Assembly: GCF_018873765.1 (NCBI RefSeq)
Contig: NC_057921.1
Location: forward strand, 68,437,557 to 68,501,556
Direction: 5' to 3'
Source: Telopea speciosissima
Lineage: Eukaryota; Streptophyta; Magnoliopsida; Proteales; Proteaceae
Length of the DNA: 64,000 nt
Position numbers and translations under genes: made by a program. This document shows, piece after piece, positions 11,420 through 23,148 of this stretch. The notes beneath the pieces are model-generated. The model made no database searches and was not told where the DNA came from. It saw only the letters and a program-made list of their open reading frames with translations. How positions within the stretch are numbered: position 1 is the stretch's first letter; each line of letters starts with the position of its first letter.

Positions 11420-12005
11420 TAGGGCTCCAACAGGGTCGGGTTGGACCAAGTCTTTTAAAATTCTAGTTCAACCCCGGAGTCCCCATAGGTAGGCCCAAAT
11501 CCAACCCGGCCTTGATTCAGGGTCAGAAAAATCCAACCTTGACCCGTCCTTAGGATTGGGCCGAGCTGACCCTGATTGGACCTTACCATGGGTGGAGGGG
11601 GGGGGGGGGGAAGGGAGATGCATGGACTGGCTAGGCTGGGAAGAAAGAAAAAAAGAAGAAATTTCTGATCTAGTTGGCGTTCTAAAATCCCGAATTGAGG
11701 TGGTTCTAGAGGAAGAAGAAGAAAGAAAGAAAGAAGAAAGAGAGGAACAGCAAGAAGAAGGGGACACCAAGGGTGTTGCTCAGTTGGCAAGGACCAACAC
11801 CTCACAAACATGAGGTCATGAGTTCAACTCTCCTGGGGCCTAACTATAAAAAAAAAAGAGTTTTCTTTGGGGCCCAACTACAAAAAAAACAAAAAAAAGA
11901 AAGAAAGAAAGAATAGGACCCTAACTTTGGGCAAAAAATTCCTAATCCTGACCCACCCTCAGGGCTAGAGTATTTCTACCCAAACCCTGTTCGGGTTCAA
12001 ACCCC
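11420..12005. repeat. GGGTCGGGTTGG-type repeat, disrupted
   Basis: The left end near 11420 (AGGGTCGGGTTGGACC) and the right end near 11980-12005 (ACCCTGTTCGGGTTCAAACC) are weak inverted copies, and related GACCC/GGGTC words fill both flanks. This resembles a degenerate MITE. A SINE and purine-rich repeats lie inside it. A G tract occurs at about 11597-11610. Confidence 0.35.
11763..11850 (+). mobile_element. tRNA-derived SINE
   Basis: A pol III A-box-like TGCTCAGTTGG (11777-11787) and a B-box-like GAGTTCAACTC (11820-11830) are spaced about 33 bases apart. The first part pairs like a tRNA D-arm/anticodon region (GGACCAACACC). An A-rich tail follows (from about 11850). There is no intact tRNA cloverleaf or 3' acceptor pairing, so this is a SINE or tRNA-derived relic, not a working tRNA gene. 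Confidence 0.6.
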
Positions 12006-12721
12006 TAAAGAAGATTGCCTTCCACCCCATTCATCCCTCACTTGACCTTTACATGTGGATGGACTTATGTACTGTTATGTATTAATTTTTTTTTTATAAG
12101 AACTGTTATGTATCAACTAGTAACGTATTAAAAAGGAAAAAAAAATATAATGTAGTGTGAGATAGTCTTAAATGTCACCAAACATAGAGACATTTAGCAT
12201 CTCCCTTTTTTTCTGAGGGGGATGGAGGTGACAATATATTAAAAGTCACTTTATTTCAAAGTTGAAATATTTTCCTTGACTAAATTAACATTTATCTACT
12301 CCATGATAATGCTAAACAATTTGTTAAGCATCATCATCATTTTCTTCTTTTCTTCATAGGCATACAACCTCTTGCATTATTCAATCAATAGAAAAACCAT
12401 TTACGCCATTATTTCAACGTGGGGTATATTTGAGAAGGGAAGGGAAGGGAAGGGAAGGGGGGGGGGGGGGAGGAGTCGGAGAATTACGTTGTCTCAACAT
12501 CATAAATGATTTTTAAAATATGAACAAATAAATAAAAGATAGATGTCTAAATGAATGGAACTAGCTAGAATTGGAGATTATGCAAGATCTTAAAATCCTT
12601 AAAATCTAATCCACCGTGTAAAGGGATTTTCTTTTGTACAATGGTAGTGCTCATATTATTTTGCATGTTTATTCTTGTTCTTTTTATTATTATTATTAGA
12701 CCTACAATTAGATCGGTGGTT

Positions 12722-13074
12722 TTTCGTTAAAGGTCAACAATGTATATATATTAGAAATGGAAAAATATGTTCAAGGAATGACTCATGATTTCCAAAAAGA
12801 CTATCTTGAGTTCTAACATGAAACCTTCGGCATAGCCCTTAGTTTACCGTTAGCCCAAGATGCAATCTAAGTAAATCTATAGAAAGGCCGTTCTAGCGCT
12901 TCCCAATAGACAGTCTGCATAATAAAATGGGGTGGGCTAGTCTAACAAGTGGTGCATTTCCTTTTCGCTGCATGGGTTGCAAGCGCATCCGCTGCGGAAT
13001 TTGCTTCTCTGTAGCAATGAGTGATACGCCACTTGATAGTGTCCAGAAAAGATGAGGCTTTCCACCACTTATTC
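12722..13074 (-). mobile_element. 5'-truncated LINE with RNase H remnant
   Basis: A 15-bp word ATTAGATCGGTGGTT (12707-12721) recurs with one mismatch at 13075-13089, marking a target-site duplication. Between them, on the minus strand, the frame WRITHCYREANSAADALATH is the C-terminal motif of the RNase H-like domain (RVT_3) found at the end of plant LINE ORF2. The rest of the element is missing at its 5' side, as usual for LINE copies made by incomplete reverse transcription. Confidence 0.78.
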
Positions 13075-13997
13075 ATTAGATCGGCGGTTAGCATCATTAA
13101 AGAAAATTCTTACTGACGTTTAGAAGGTTGTTAGTTCATCAACATATTTTGTTGTTGTCATTTGCATATGAAGACATTTACAAATAGATTATCTGATTGT
13201 AAAATTATATATTTACAATCTTAATTAGCAATCTCAACAATCAAAATATAAATATTTGGGGAAAAACTGGAATTTAATATGCATTAGGCCCCTCAAAATT
13301 AGTAATCTTAGTAAAATAAATAATATTTTTTAAGACAATATAATCAAAAGAACTACTATCAATATCACTTCATTTTTTTGGAAGAAAAAAACAATGTATT
13401 TGGTAACCATTCTTTTTCTTGTTCTAGTTAGAAGAGAGTAAAATTATCCAAGACGGCCTGGATGGTTCAAATATTTATCATGTAATATATCAGATGGGCC
13501 CCAATTTTGTAGCTTAAAACAGAGTATACAACATGACAAAACTGGAGATTTGAAGAAATTTATAGGAGGGTGCATGGACATACATGGATGATTGAAAAAT
13601 ATGAGAATCCGTGAATATGAATAAGAGGTCATTTGATGGAATTTGATTAAAACTTGATATGTGACTACGATTGTCCAAAACCAGTTATCTAAATTAAAAT
13701 TAGTGGACTATCTTGATAATTTTACCCCAAAAAAAAAAGGACTTGCATTGAAAAAGAACTTTTTTCATTATTTATTTTGTCTACTATAATTTATAATTAC
13801 CTTTTACTTAAATATGGTTCTACCTCTGAAACACATGTCTTATTAAAGAAGGACGTGCTTGCTAATACGATCCTTTTGATGTTTGTTGAGGTTTAAGTCC
13901 ACACTTGTAATGTCAAACGAGGAGCTTTTAGAGAGAAAGAACGGAAGAGAAAAGGGAAAAAAAAAAACATGTACGCCTTCTCCTTTAGCAATTAAAA

Positions 13998-14137
13998 TAT
14001 GGAAAAAAATTCTCTATCTGGGAGTGTGGATTACGTCAGCACTCCCATGAGTCTATCTGTCTTCTACCCATATGAAAAGACACCTCTACCCCCTTATTTT
14101 AAGGAGGAAAGAGATAGACAGAAAACTGCTTCCCTTA
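13998..14137 (+). mobile_element. MULE-type MITE M1, copy 1 (right TIR incomplete)
   Basis: Closely related to the complete copy at 26941-27102: it shares TCTGGGAGTGTGG, GAGTCTATCTGTC and CCATATGAAAAGACAC in the same order and ends AGAAAACTGCTTCCC. The right inverted repeat is largely missing. The 101-codon open frame over it is not coding. Confidence 0.6.
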
Positions 14138-15138
14138 AAATATATAAGGGTTTTGAATCTTCCCTTTACGTGTACGTATCAATTTGTTTGAGAAGAAAAA
14201 TCTTTGAGTGTCGTGATCGAATTGAAATGACTTTTAGACAATTCTCCGCCCTGGTTATCACTTTATCAATCAAAAAACAGAAAAAAAAGGAGGAAGAAAA
14301 ATAAACTCTCTCAAAACTTCATCAATAAACAGCTAAAGAATCTTGACAACCCCTTCCCGGCCCACCCTGCCTGCACCCACTGCTTTTCTAGAAAATGAGA
14401 AGAGCATAGGAATTAATTGTGAGACACAAAATCCTTCCAAGAATGAAAAGCTTAGATTTAGCTTTTAAAGAAATCAATTTAAAAGAAATTTATATATGGT
14501 CTAATCTAATATTTGAGATATAGATATATGAAGCTATCTATCTATATATATAGCTATAATATTATTAATAGACCATGTGAGATTCTCTCTAAAACAAGCC
14601 TACAACCAACTTGATGTGTGGCCAGCCGTGACCGCGTGCCGCCCAGCCCTCCTGAGCAGATCAGAAGCGACACTACTCGTACATCCACTAGCTTCCAGCT
14701 AACCAAATTTTTTCTCATATAATTGCTCAATGATGTTTTAACTTTGCAATAAAGCAGCTTTTTTGTTAGTATTAGTATTATTATTCTTGATGAACCTATC
14801 TATGATTATTATGGCTGGTTCCAATGGGACTAACTTTTCAACCAAGTGTTACTACTCTTCCTGTTGTTTTCCTTATTAACACTATTTTCTCTTAATTTTA
14901 CTAATCAATGGGACAAACTATTGGAATTTGAATATGCAACAACTAAAAGCCTAAAAGCTTAGGTCCAATTTGAATCTGCTTGGATTTTTGAAGTATAATC
15001 TTCATATGGTCTGATAATTGAATAGCTTTTCTTTTGTATTTGTACTTGTGAGATTTTTTTTTTTGTTTTTTTTTTGTCTACTACTTTTTATTATAGCCTT
15101 GTGATCGAGGGCTTTGGGTAGAGAGAATGGATCATCTC
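14138..15138. other. Intergenic A/T-rich DNA
   Basis: No gene is seen. Short GC-richer words at about 14620-14700 are not recognised. TA-rich microsatellite-like DNA occurs at about 14500-14570. Confidence 0.35.
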
Positions 15139-15277
15139 CACGTACCACAGGTGAACGTATATGTGAGAGCCAATCATTTCTCTTAATTTTGTCATTTACA
15201 AGGGGAGGAGAGGTTTTTATAGAAACAAAATTAAAATATGATTGACTCTCACATGTACGTTCACCTGTTGGTACGTG
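15139..15277. mobile_element. Small foldback MITE
   Basis: Left CACGTACCACAGGTGAACGT and right ACGTTCACCTGTTGGTACGTG are inverted over about 40 bp, around a short A/T-rich centre. No clear target duplication was found. The 92-codon minus-strand frame across it is an accident of the palindrome. Confidence 0.65.
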
Positions 15278-16010
15278 CAAATTAAGAAACCAAACTCGTT
15301 GATAGTTTCCTGCCCTCTTCTCTAAAAATTGATTCTTTCCCTCATCAAAATTAAACTTGATATGAATAGAGAAGCTTAATTACATGATTAACATATTGTT
15401 TAACACCTCCCTCCCCTGGCCCACTACCTTCCCCCCCCCCCCCCCCAAAAAAAAAGGTTTAATTACCCTTTTCGAGTTGCATTAATACACACAAAAGTGA
15501 TGAGATTCCCTCATGATTCACAGAATTTTCTTTATGGTTGGGTTATTCATAAGATGTAGGAATTGAATGTGATGTGTAGCATGCCGTGGGGTCCCTCTTG
15601 ATTAGTTGGAATGCAATTCATCAATTAATTTGACCTAAATTTCTCGCATCATTGATGATTCTTTGTACTGTTTCATCGGTTGTACATTTATATTCCTTGT
15701 TCCTTATTCCCTTTAAATTATTTTAAAATATGGTTCTAATATTGATGAGATAGAAATAGATAGATAGATATGTGGAAAATGGACTGCATGCCCGTATTTG
15801 TCATTTCATTCAAACCCCACGTTTTAAAGTGTCGGCTGGTGATTTTGTTGTTTTCACAATTATTTCTTCATATATACATTTCTCCAAATTCTTCAAGGAT
15901 CTCGAGAAGGCACGGAGACTAATGGTAAAAATAATCATGCACGGGAATCTCCTCTCGTTTTCAAGTTGCCAAATGACACCATGGGGTAGGCCGGAGGCAT
16001 ATATATATAT
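15278..16010. other. Intergenic DNA
   Basis: A C homopolymer (about 15430-15447) next to an A run is the only marked feature. No gene is supported. Confidence 0.35.
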
Positions 16011-16011
16011 A

Positions 16012-16135
16012 GAGGGAGAATGTTTTTTGTGCCGCAGTGCAGGCTGCGTTTAGGCATATGGACCTGACACTCAGGAGGGCAGGGTGGTCATTGCACCCAC
16101 CCCCATGTGCTTGGGCGCAGCCTCGTTTGTTAACA
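16012..16135. mobile_element. Probable MITE (GC-rich, degraded)
   Basis: A GC-rich patch, GTGCCGCAGTGCAGGCTGCG on the left and GGGCGCAGCC on the right, has weak inverted ends. It resembles a similar GC-rich patch at about 40436-40615. Ends are unclear. Confidence 0.35.
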
Positions 16136-16446
16136 ATTAGGTAAGATGTCAGTGACAATTTTTGGTAAGCTACCTCCAAAAAATCCACAAACAGAGCTTT
16201 AAGTGTGTGCTGCACCAAAGCCGTAAGTGTGTTATGTTTGACAGTGTCGAATAAGACATGAACGATCAATGAATACATGCCAGTCTCACTTCACTGGGTG
16301 GGACGTGGGAGAATATATTTCAGGGAAAAAACTAAAAAATTTCCAACACGATTTCACTCGGCCAGAAGTATATCTGCATGCATGCCCTGTGTTCCTTGTC
16401 ATGTGCACGGCTGATATTGAAATTTGGACCATTAAATTTTTAGGAA

Positions 16447-16561
16447 ATGAAGTGGTTGCTTCATTGTAACTTGGTGGTCCTAGGTTTGAATCCAATTTGA
16501 GGTGGTAAAGCTGTGTACGTTATGACTTTCCCCAACCGGTGGCCGGGGTACTTGGCATGCT
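16447..16561 (+). mobile_element. Au-like tRNA-derived SINE
   Basis: A B-box-like GGTTTGAATCC (16483-16493) is followed by the 3' body TGTGTACGTTATGACTTTCC, then CCAACCGGTGGCCGGGGTAC. This is the diverged counterpart, in sense orientation, of the sequence at 17218-17293. The order (tRNA head, then GCGTACATTATGACCCTCCCC-type body) is that of the plant Au SINE family as I know it. Family assignment is from memory and needs a search. Confidence 0.55.
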
Positions 16562-17217
16562 CAAATTGAAGAAAGCTTGATAGGTGCGTAGGACCTTGGG
16601 GTCCATATACACAGAAAATTTTGGTCCCATCTCAATTGTTACAGGGTAGATATCGGAGGGTCTTCCAGGTTACCTCGTGAATCATGAGTTGGAAGCCACC
16701 AAATAAAAAACAAAAACAAAAACAAAAACAAAATGGGCCTATCAGTTTTTGAGCCCATTAATTTGGGCTTCTAATTACATTTGGGAGCTCGTGAGTTGCA
16801 ATTTTGACTGAGCCAATTTTTTTATGTATAGGGAGCCAAGGTACAATTAAAGTGTTCCAATAGAAGTAATTTTTGGCTACACTGCAATTTTTGATGGGGC
16901 GCAAATTTTGGGAGGTGTTATCCACATCATCTTATATCCAAGGACCTAATTTCTCCAATGGTCCGCTATTGGATTGGGTGTTTTCCTGTCCTTCAAAGCT
17001 ATATTCAAATTGCTTTTCTGATTATATCATGTGATCTAATGCTTCTCTTTGAAACTTTCAGGAGTCAAGTAAGTTATTCACTCCACACTCCATCCCCCAA
17101 CCACAAAATGGGCCTATTATTATTATTATTATTATTTTTTTTTTTTTTTGGGGGGGGGGGGGAAGCGAAGATAAAGTTGAGGGAGAGAACATCTCGCCAA
17201 ACCCTTGAATAAAAAAA
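16562..17217. other. Intergenic DNA
   Basis: No gene is seen. A short CAAAAA tandem run lies near 16706-16731, and an ATT repeat leads into T and G homopolymers at about 17117-17161. Confidence 0.35.
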
Positions 17218-17293
17218 AAGGTGTACCCAGTGCACGAGACTCCCGCCACTATGCAGGGTCTGGGGAGGGTCATAATGTACGCAACCTTATCAA
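17218..17293 (-). mobile_element. Au-like SINE, 3' fragment
   Basis: GTGTACCCAGTGCACGAGAC and CTGGGGAGGGTCATAATGTACGC are the antisense of an Au-family SINE 3' body. The tRNA-derived head is absent. The match to the family is closer than in the copy at 16447. Confidence 0.6.
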
Positions 17294-17408
17294 ATATTAA
17301 TAATAATAATAAAACTGTTGCCCCTTCCCCCCCCCCCCCCCCTCTAAAGCATATTTTGTGGTGTATTAGGCAATTTTATTTTTTTTTTTGTCTAGGGAGG
17401 TGGGGACC

Positions 17409-17543
17409 TGGCTCTCCTCCAGCTGTGACGGGAGCTGGATGATTCAGCTTAGTAGGAGGGCCCACCTGTAAAATGATCCAAACACCCCTATTTTTGCTGG
17501 GTTGGATCTTCCAGCTCCCACCACAGTTGGAAGAGAGCCGAAT
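17409..17543. mobile_element. Foldback MITE
   Basis: CTGGCTCTCCTCCAGCTGTG on the left and its diverged complement (CACAGTTGGAAGAGAGCC) on the right form arms of about 45 bp. A G tract follows at about 17551-17564. No target duplication was identified. Confidence 0.5.
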
Positions 17544-18350
17544 AAAGGGAGGGGGGGGGGGGGGTGGAGGGGTATAATCCTAATAGGCAAGATTACATGT
17601 TTTATTGCTTTTTGGTGAAAAAGAAAGATTGCATGTTGATCTATCACAAAAAAGGATAGTGATAAAATAAAACTAATATTAGGGTTTCTTCATTTGACGA
17701 CTAAGTGGATGTATGTCATGTATGGCATGTAGGCTCTGGTCAATTTCGTAACCGAGTCGTCTTAAGATTACAAAAACGTGGAAATGGACGTGAAATTAAT
17801 GATTTGAATTTATAGTTTCAAAGATTCAAACTAGTGGTTAGGAAGGGCCTATATATAACCTCAGCTTGCAGTACGTGGACCCTGGGCCTGTTCTATCAGA
17901 TCCAATGAGTTCTAATTATATCTCTATTATATGTACTTGCCTCAATCATATCTAAATTGCATTCTCCAATTTGTATCTTCATGTATCCATTCCCTTGTAT
18001 TTACTCGTTCACAAGGGGCTTCATTACTTCCATTTTCTCGTTTCTTTGTTTTCTATTTGAATATATTTTTTTTCCCCTTCCCATGAAATGAATGAAATAC
18101 TTGGTTTTGTCAAAAAAAGAAAGTGTGGAATAAGTCAATATTCCCTCCAAAACACATTGTCGTCCGTCTTCTAACCCAACCTCTACATATCGGATATGAT
18201 GCTTTCCAAGTGGCCACACCATGGTCATATATTTTTTTTTCTAAAGATCAGCAATGTGTTTGTATTAATGATTCATCTCAACTAAATAGGTTTAGAGAGA
18301 GGATTCTTTGAGCAAATGGTAATGGAGAGTGCACCAATGAATTGTGGTAA

Positions 18351-18535
18351 GGATCGTTCTCCTCTCAGGTTCCCAGTCCGGTTAGGTTCATAGGTTCCTC
18401 TAATAGGGGGCGAAAATGACGACCTCATCCCCTGCCTGAACACACTGCCCAAGTGGGGTGAGATCGTCATTTTCGCCCCCTATGAGAAGAACCTGCGAAC
18501 CTGACCGATCAGGGAACCTGAGAGGAGAAAAATTC
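18351..18535. mobile_element. MULE-type foldback MITE M2, copy 1
   Basis: Nearly the whole 185 bp is palindromic: TTCTCCTCTCAGGTTCC on the left, GGAACCTGAGAGGAGAA on the right. A 9-bp flanking word matches 8 of 9 (TTGTGGTAA at 18342-18350, TTATGGTAA at 18536-18544), consistent with a MULE-type insertion. Relatives lie at 21376-21515 and about 59785-59965. Confidence 0.75.
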
Positions 18536-19350
18536 TTATGGTAAAATAAAATTGTACATCAAAAGATATTGATGTACGATTAAGTAATAAGGTGGACATG
18601 TTCATTACCAAAAAAACAAGAAAAAAAAAATGGAGTCTAGGCTACGTACAAGAAGAAGTCTTTTATTACGATAAAATAGCCTAACTTACTTTGTGTCGTC
18701 ATATACAGTAAGTATGTCTGGATTTTCAAAACACATTTATATGGCGGATGATGGTGATAGTCAGTGCGGCAACCATATATATAGAACATGCTTAATTTTA
18801 ATTTTTTTTCAAAAACGGAAAAGAGAAAGGTAATATATTATATTTTTTGAAGGAGAGTTTTGCAGATTCCCATGCAAACTTCATAAATGAATGTCCACTT
18901 TGCCGATCCATCAAAACGTATAATGCGATTGTTATCGTCAGTATGTGACTTTGGTAGATTTAAGTACTGTAACCATTTCACTCCTAAAGAAAAAGAAAAA
19001 GAAAGAAGATAAAAAAAAAAAAAGGGGTATCTTTCTATTCGATGGAGTTAACGGAATGACTCTCTTTCTCAACAACAGCAACAACTACAACCACAACTAA
19101 AAGTGATGTTTGGAGAAGCACATCAGTTATGCAGGTCAGTATAAAAAGTGGTTGCTCCGTCAATTGTTGGCCAAACTCATTATTAACCCAAGAATTTTTC
19201 CAAGGTGCGTGCGTGCAACGATCATGATTAGAGACGAGACGGTGAAGCCCCCCATAACTAAATGTTATGCACACCACATCTACTACCGCTGTCGATTGCT
19301 AATCTTTTTCTTCTTTTTTTTTTTTTCTTCCTACTTTCTTAAGAAAAATT
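18536..19350. other. Intergenic A/T-rich DNA
   Basis: No gene is seen. The stretch holds homopolymer A and T runs and short imperfect CAA repeats only. Confidence 0.3.
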
Positions 19351-19605
19351 AAGACATAAAACCTTGGTCGGTTTTAATAATCGGTATCGGTCTCTGTTAA
19401 TACTAATCTGGTTCAGTCCATATCATTTTGGAATCGATTTGATTTACTTCTGTTTTTTTTTTTTTTTTTTTTTTTAAATTTTATTTTACATTGTTTGTAC
19501 TGATCCACCGATACAGAATCGTTCAAAAATTAATATCAATCTTCACCAATATCGATACAAATCGATCGATCCAATAGATCCAGTACCGATTCCTCAAACC
19601 ATGGT
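19350..19605. repeat. Degenerate ATCGATAC-type repeat
   Basis: Runs of CGGTATCGG, GATCCACCGATACAG and ATCGATCGATCC end in AATTCCTCAAACCATGG-like sequence. Related words recur at 33240-33575, 50346-50465 and in the core of 61138-61699. This looks like an old dispersed MITE family. A long T tract lies at about 19450-19475. Confidence 0.45.
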
Positions 19606-19828
19606 CGCATCACCTTTTCTAAAGAAGAAGTCATAAGCAAAATTTGTTGCACAAAAGTGTTGAATTTTCATACTGCTCCTCTTAATCATCCTCTCGTATC
19701 GTTTTTTAAGCTTCCGTCATCAAGCCTCAGACCTTCCATCGGGATTTCAGGTTATATGCCTCTCCTGCATGCCGACAACTCAAGCACCCACCCAACCTCC
19801 CACCCTATGCTGCCTAGCTAGCCTACCT

Positions 19829-19959
19829 CGTCACATAAGCTAACACTGTGAAGTGATAAAATGGTGGTATTATTAAACTTCCATAATTACATCAAATACG
19901 GGCATATTTATACGATGGAATGCTACATAAATCACTTCACAGTGTTAGCTTAAGTGACG
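19829..19959. mobile_element. Small MITE with 28-bp inverted ends
   Basis: CGTCACATAAGCTAACACTG on the left is repeated inverted on the right (CAGTGTTAGCTTAAGTGACG) around about 75 bp of A/T-rich DNA. No target duplication was found. Confidence 0.65.
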
Positions 19960-20725
19960 TTGAGACATCTTAACTTCATACCATCCATCTCCTGGAAGAC
20001 CATATTATCCTATTCTCTAGGGACTCTCCCACTTTTTAATAATCTAGACTTAGGGCTCATCCCCAAGGTTGGACAAGTTAGTTAGGGAACATGGGCGTTA
20101 CCCTAAACCTATCTAAACAAAAGCAAACCTTCTCTTATTTTGTCCAATTTTTTTTAAGGTATAAATGACCATTCAATCTGGTGTGATATTGAATCATTTC
20201 CAAATGTTTGACAATGTTTATTTATTTATTTTATTTTTTTAATTCCTGACCTTTCATCCCCCCCCACCCCCCTAGTTTTCATATGATGACCTATAAGAAC
20301 TAGTTTATGAAAAGTAGCCAAGCATTCTTCTTTCAACAAGGAAGATGGTATCAAAGATCCTATTATCTTAGAGTGAAAATGAAATAAAAACACACACACA
20401 TAAAAAAAATAAATAAATAAATAAATAGAACTGCTCAATGGTTAAAATGATGGAGCAATATTGAGGTCATTTTATGGCTTCAAGAAATTGATGCATCTCC
20501 AATTTTTATGGGTATCAATATTATAGAAGTCCGTTAAGAAATGAAGGTTTTCTGTTCTTATCATACATATTCACCTCATTAAGGCATTTTCATTTCAACA
20601 TTCACTGTCACACCCTATTATTCATTATCAGAAATGCACTTCTTGTTGTGCAATAAATAAATAGAAATGCAATAGTATATTGGGAAGGGGAGAGGTGTAT
20701 ATCCCTCTTACCTCATAACCCAAAT

Positions 20726-20810
20726 CACTACAAGAAAAGCGGGCAAAACCTGCGCTTCTACGATACTTTAACAAGTAAAAACTGTGGGTAAAGTTCTATT
20801 TTCTTGTAGT
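20726..20810. mobile_element. CACTA-like miniature element
   Basis: CACTACAAGAAAAG at the left and CTATTTTCTTGTAGT at the right match the conserved end of CACTA (En/Spm) transposons, inverted. Only about 85 bp lie between, and the 3-bp duplication expected is not obvious. This is a solo-type remnant or a very small MITE. Confidence 0.5.
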
Positions 20811-20891
20811 TAATACCAACAGGAAAAATCTTGTTGTAACAAAAGTTAGTTACAACACGATTGTAATTTTAATTTTTTGCCCTCTTAGTTT

Positions 20892-20893
<2 letters not shown>

Positions 20894-20931
<38 letters not shown>
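20894..20931. repeat. (AT)n microsatellite
   Basis: About 19 uninterrupted AT units, probably length-variable. Confidence 0.9.
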
Positions 20932-20933
<2 letters not shown>

Positions 20934-21375
20934 TTCTTTCAGTGAGGGTAAATCCCATTATTTCACATAAAAATTGTATTAAATGATTTTCAACCTTTGT
21001 TTTATAAAGATTTTCAATTTTTGAAAATCCTTTTTTACCCCTATGTTAAATAGGACTGCATTAAATAACTTTAGGAAATAAAATAAAGGGCAATTAAAAG
21101 AAGCTTACAACTTGTTAGTTCACCACTTTAGTCACAACAAGTTGTTCCTATACATAAAACATACAAAACTAAAACCAACTTATTATAGTTTACCAAAAAA
21201 ATTATAATAAAAAAGAAAAAAACGAAAGAAAAACATAGCTAACCACACAACCCAGGTCTAATCACTTAAACTAAATAATCTCCCTAACATTCAGCCAGCA
21301 AGACCAAGGAGTCTTGCCTTTCCCATGAAGCAATAAATAAACAAAACCCTTCGAATCAGTTGCAACAATAATTCC

Positions 21376-21515
21376 TGAATTTTTCTCCTCTCAGGTTCCT
21401 ACTCGGTCAGGTTCGTACGTTCCTCTCATAAGGAGGGTGGAAATGACGACCTCACCCCACCCGAGCAGGGAGTGAGATCATCATTTCCGACCCCCTATGA
21501 GAGGAACCTACAAAT
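21376..21515. mobile_element. MULE-type foldback MITE M2, copy 2 (right end lost)
   Basis: TTTTTCTCCTCTCAGGTTCC and the central GGAAATGACGACCTCACCCC match copy 1. The right arm stops after GAGGAACCTAC, so the outer right repeat is missing. Confidence 0.65.
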
Positions 21516-22956
21516 GTTCATACCTTAACTATTGAATTAGAGGAGATTCATATTACCCGGCAACCTCCCAAAATTCCTGAATTTCCCTCCGCATCACCTA
21601 CTTTCACAAACCTTAGAGAAGTCTTTGGTGATCTTGTAATTAATAGCTGTTGTAGTGCTATCTCCAGTAGAACGAGCACCTAGCTAGGTTTGGACCATGG
21701 GGAAGGGGGTAAGGTGTGGTGTCCAATCTCACTTGTTGGATGAAAGCAGGAAAAAATAATATTTTCACCCCTGGTAATGAGAGAAGCGTTTTATCCAAAT
21801 CGATTTAATTGAACATCAATTCTCTCCCCTTATGTACAAAGGTTCAAAATATATTCTTTCTCAGTATAATACTGTAATGGGAGGGTAATTAGATGTTGTG
21901 GATTAGGGTTCCTTTCCATTGTGGAAGGGAGCAACTACGAAATCTCCCAGTGTTAGATTTTTATGTTTATTTTTTTTTAATTTCCTATTTATGTAAGTGC
22001 TTACTGTCTCTTTTATTTTTTTGGCATAGTACTTTTTTATTTATAGACTTTTCAACCATTTCTTAAAGTTTTTCTTCTATGTTTGTTTAATAAATTTTTT
22101 TTCTTTTTTTGATAATAAAAAAAAAATCAAATAGAATGCAAGGATACGTAGCATGAAATAGTTATAATTAAGCAAGTCTCATTGAATATGCTAAGCCCAT
22201 CATCATAAATGGCTAGATTGGTCACCACCTTTGCTATTATTATTATTGTTTAATTTATGAGTAAAAGGCAAAAAATGGTTTAAAAATAATTCTGTGTACG
22301 TACGTAAGTAAATCCAAATGTAGTTCGTAATTGCCATGAAAAGAAATGCGACAAAAAAAGTGGGACCTTTTAAAGTCTTCCGTATCTCTCCTTCCATTAT
22401 GTGTTTCTTGTCCGATGGGGCCATGAAAGCGCAACGCCTCCAGACCCCATCATCTCTTTCTCTCTCTCTCTCTCTCTCGGTCTAATGTCGTTGCGTTGCG
22501 GTGGTTGCACAAGCAAAACGAGTGATTGAATGCTTTATTTCTCTGTATGCATGTGTGTATTTGAGTGAACGTACGACTCTTTGAGAGAGAGAGAGAGAGA
22601 GATTCTTTAGGGAGAGCGGTGGTTTCGCTGGTGCTTTTCGCTAAGATTTTAAGGTCGAGGGTCGTAGTTAAGATGGGGGCTTGTCTCCTCACTCACTGGT
22701 GGCCCTAACGTCCTATCGGGGCCCATTGTTGCTACCCTTTTGTAGACTCTCTCTCTCTCTCTCTTTTATTTCATTCATATTCATATGGAGGAGAGGAGAA
22801 GGAGAGCAGGAGAGGTGGGTGGGTTTTCTCTTCTGGAAGCCCTAGCTAGCAAACTAACCCCACTGAAAAGTACACCCAATGACAGTAATCAAACCTTTTT
22901 CATGTATCTCCGGCCCTTTGGAGCTTAATTATGCATGCCCTACCAATCTTCCACAC
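21516..22956. other. Region upstream of the NAC gene
   Basis: No gene is supported. The last 600 bp carry (CT)n and (GA)n tracts (about 22459-22478, 22582-22601, 22747-22763), typical of plant core promoters and 5' leaders and plausible regulatory DNA for the NAC gene. Confidence 0.4.
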
Positions 22957-22964
22957 ATATAAAT
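22957..22964 (+). promoter_or_regulatory. Candidate TATA box of the NAC gene
   Basis: ATATAAAT lies about 185 bp before the start codon and is followed by a pyrimidine-rich leader (TTCTCCATT, TTCTCTTCC). The spacing would allow a 5' UTR of about 155 bp. The actual start site is unknown. Confidence 0.4.
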
Positions 22965-23148
22965 GATTCCCTTCTCCATTTGGGGCACACATACCCAACA
23001 CTTTCGATTATCATCTTCTCTTCCATTCTCTCTCTAACAACTCAATTGATGAGTGAGTTGGATCAGTGAGTAGGAATCGAATCCTCTGTTTTGGGTTGTC
23101 AGTTTTTTTTTTTTTGTTTTTTTGGTTTTATCTATCAAGGTTGAATAT

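Noticed and set aside
11455-11811. Overlapping 118- and 100-codon minus frames
   Set aside because: Low-complexity Ser/Leu/Pro translations of purine- and G-rich repeats and a SINE.
11763-11850. Possible functional tRNA gene
   Set aside because: A- and B-box-like words are present but there is no paired acceptor stem or proper anticodon loop, and an A-rich tail follows, so it is a SINE.
23122-23148. Extended N-terminus of the NAC protein
   Set aside because: The frame is open but begins at a non-ATG codon, and the ATG at 23149 gives the family N-terminus.
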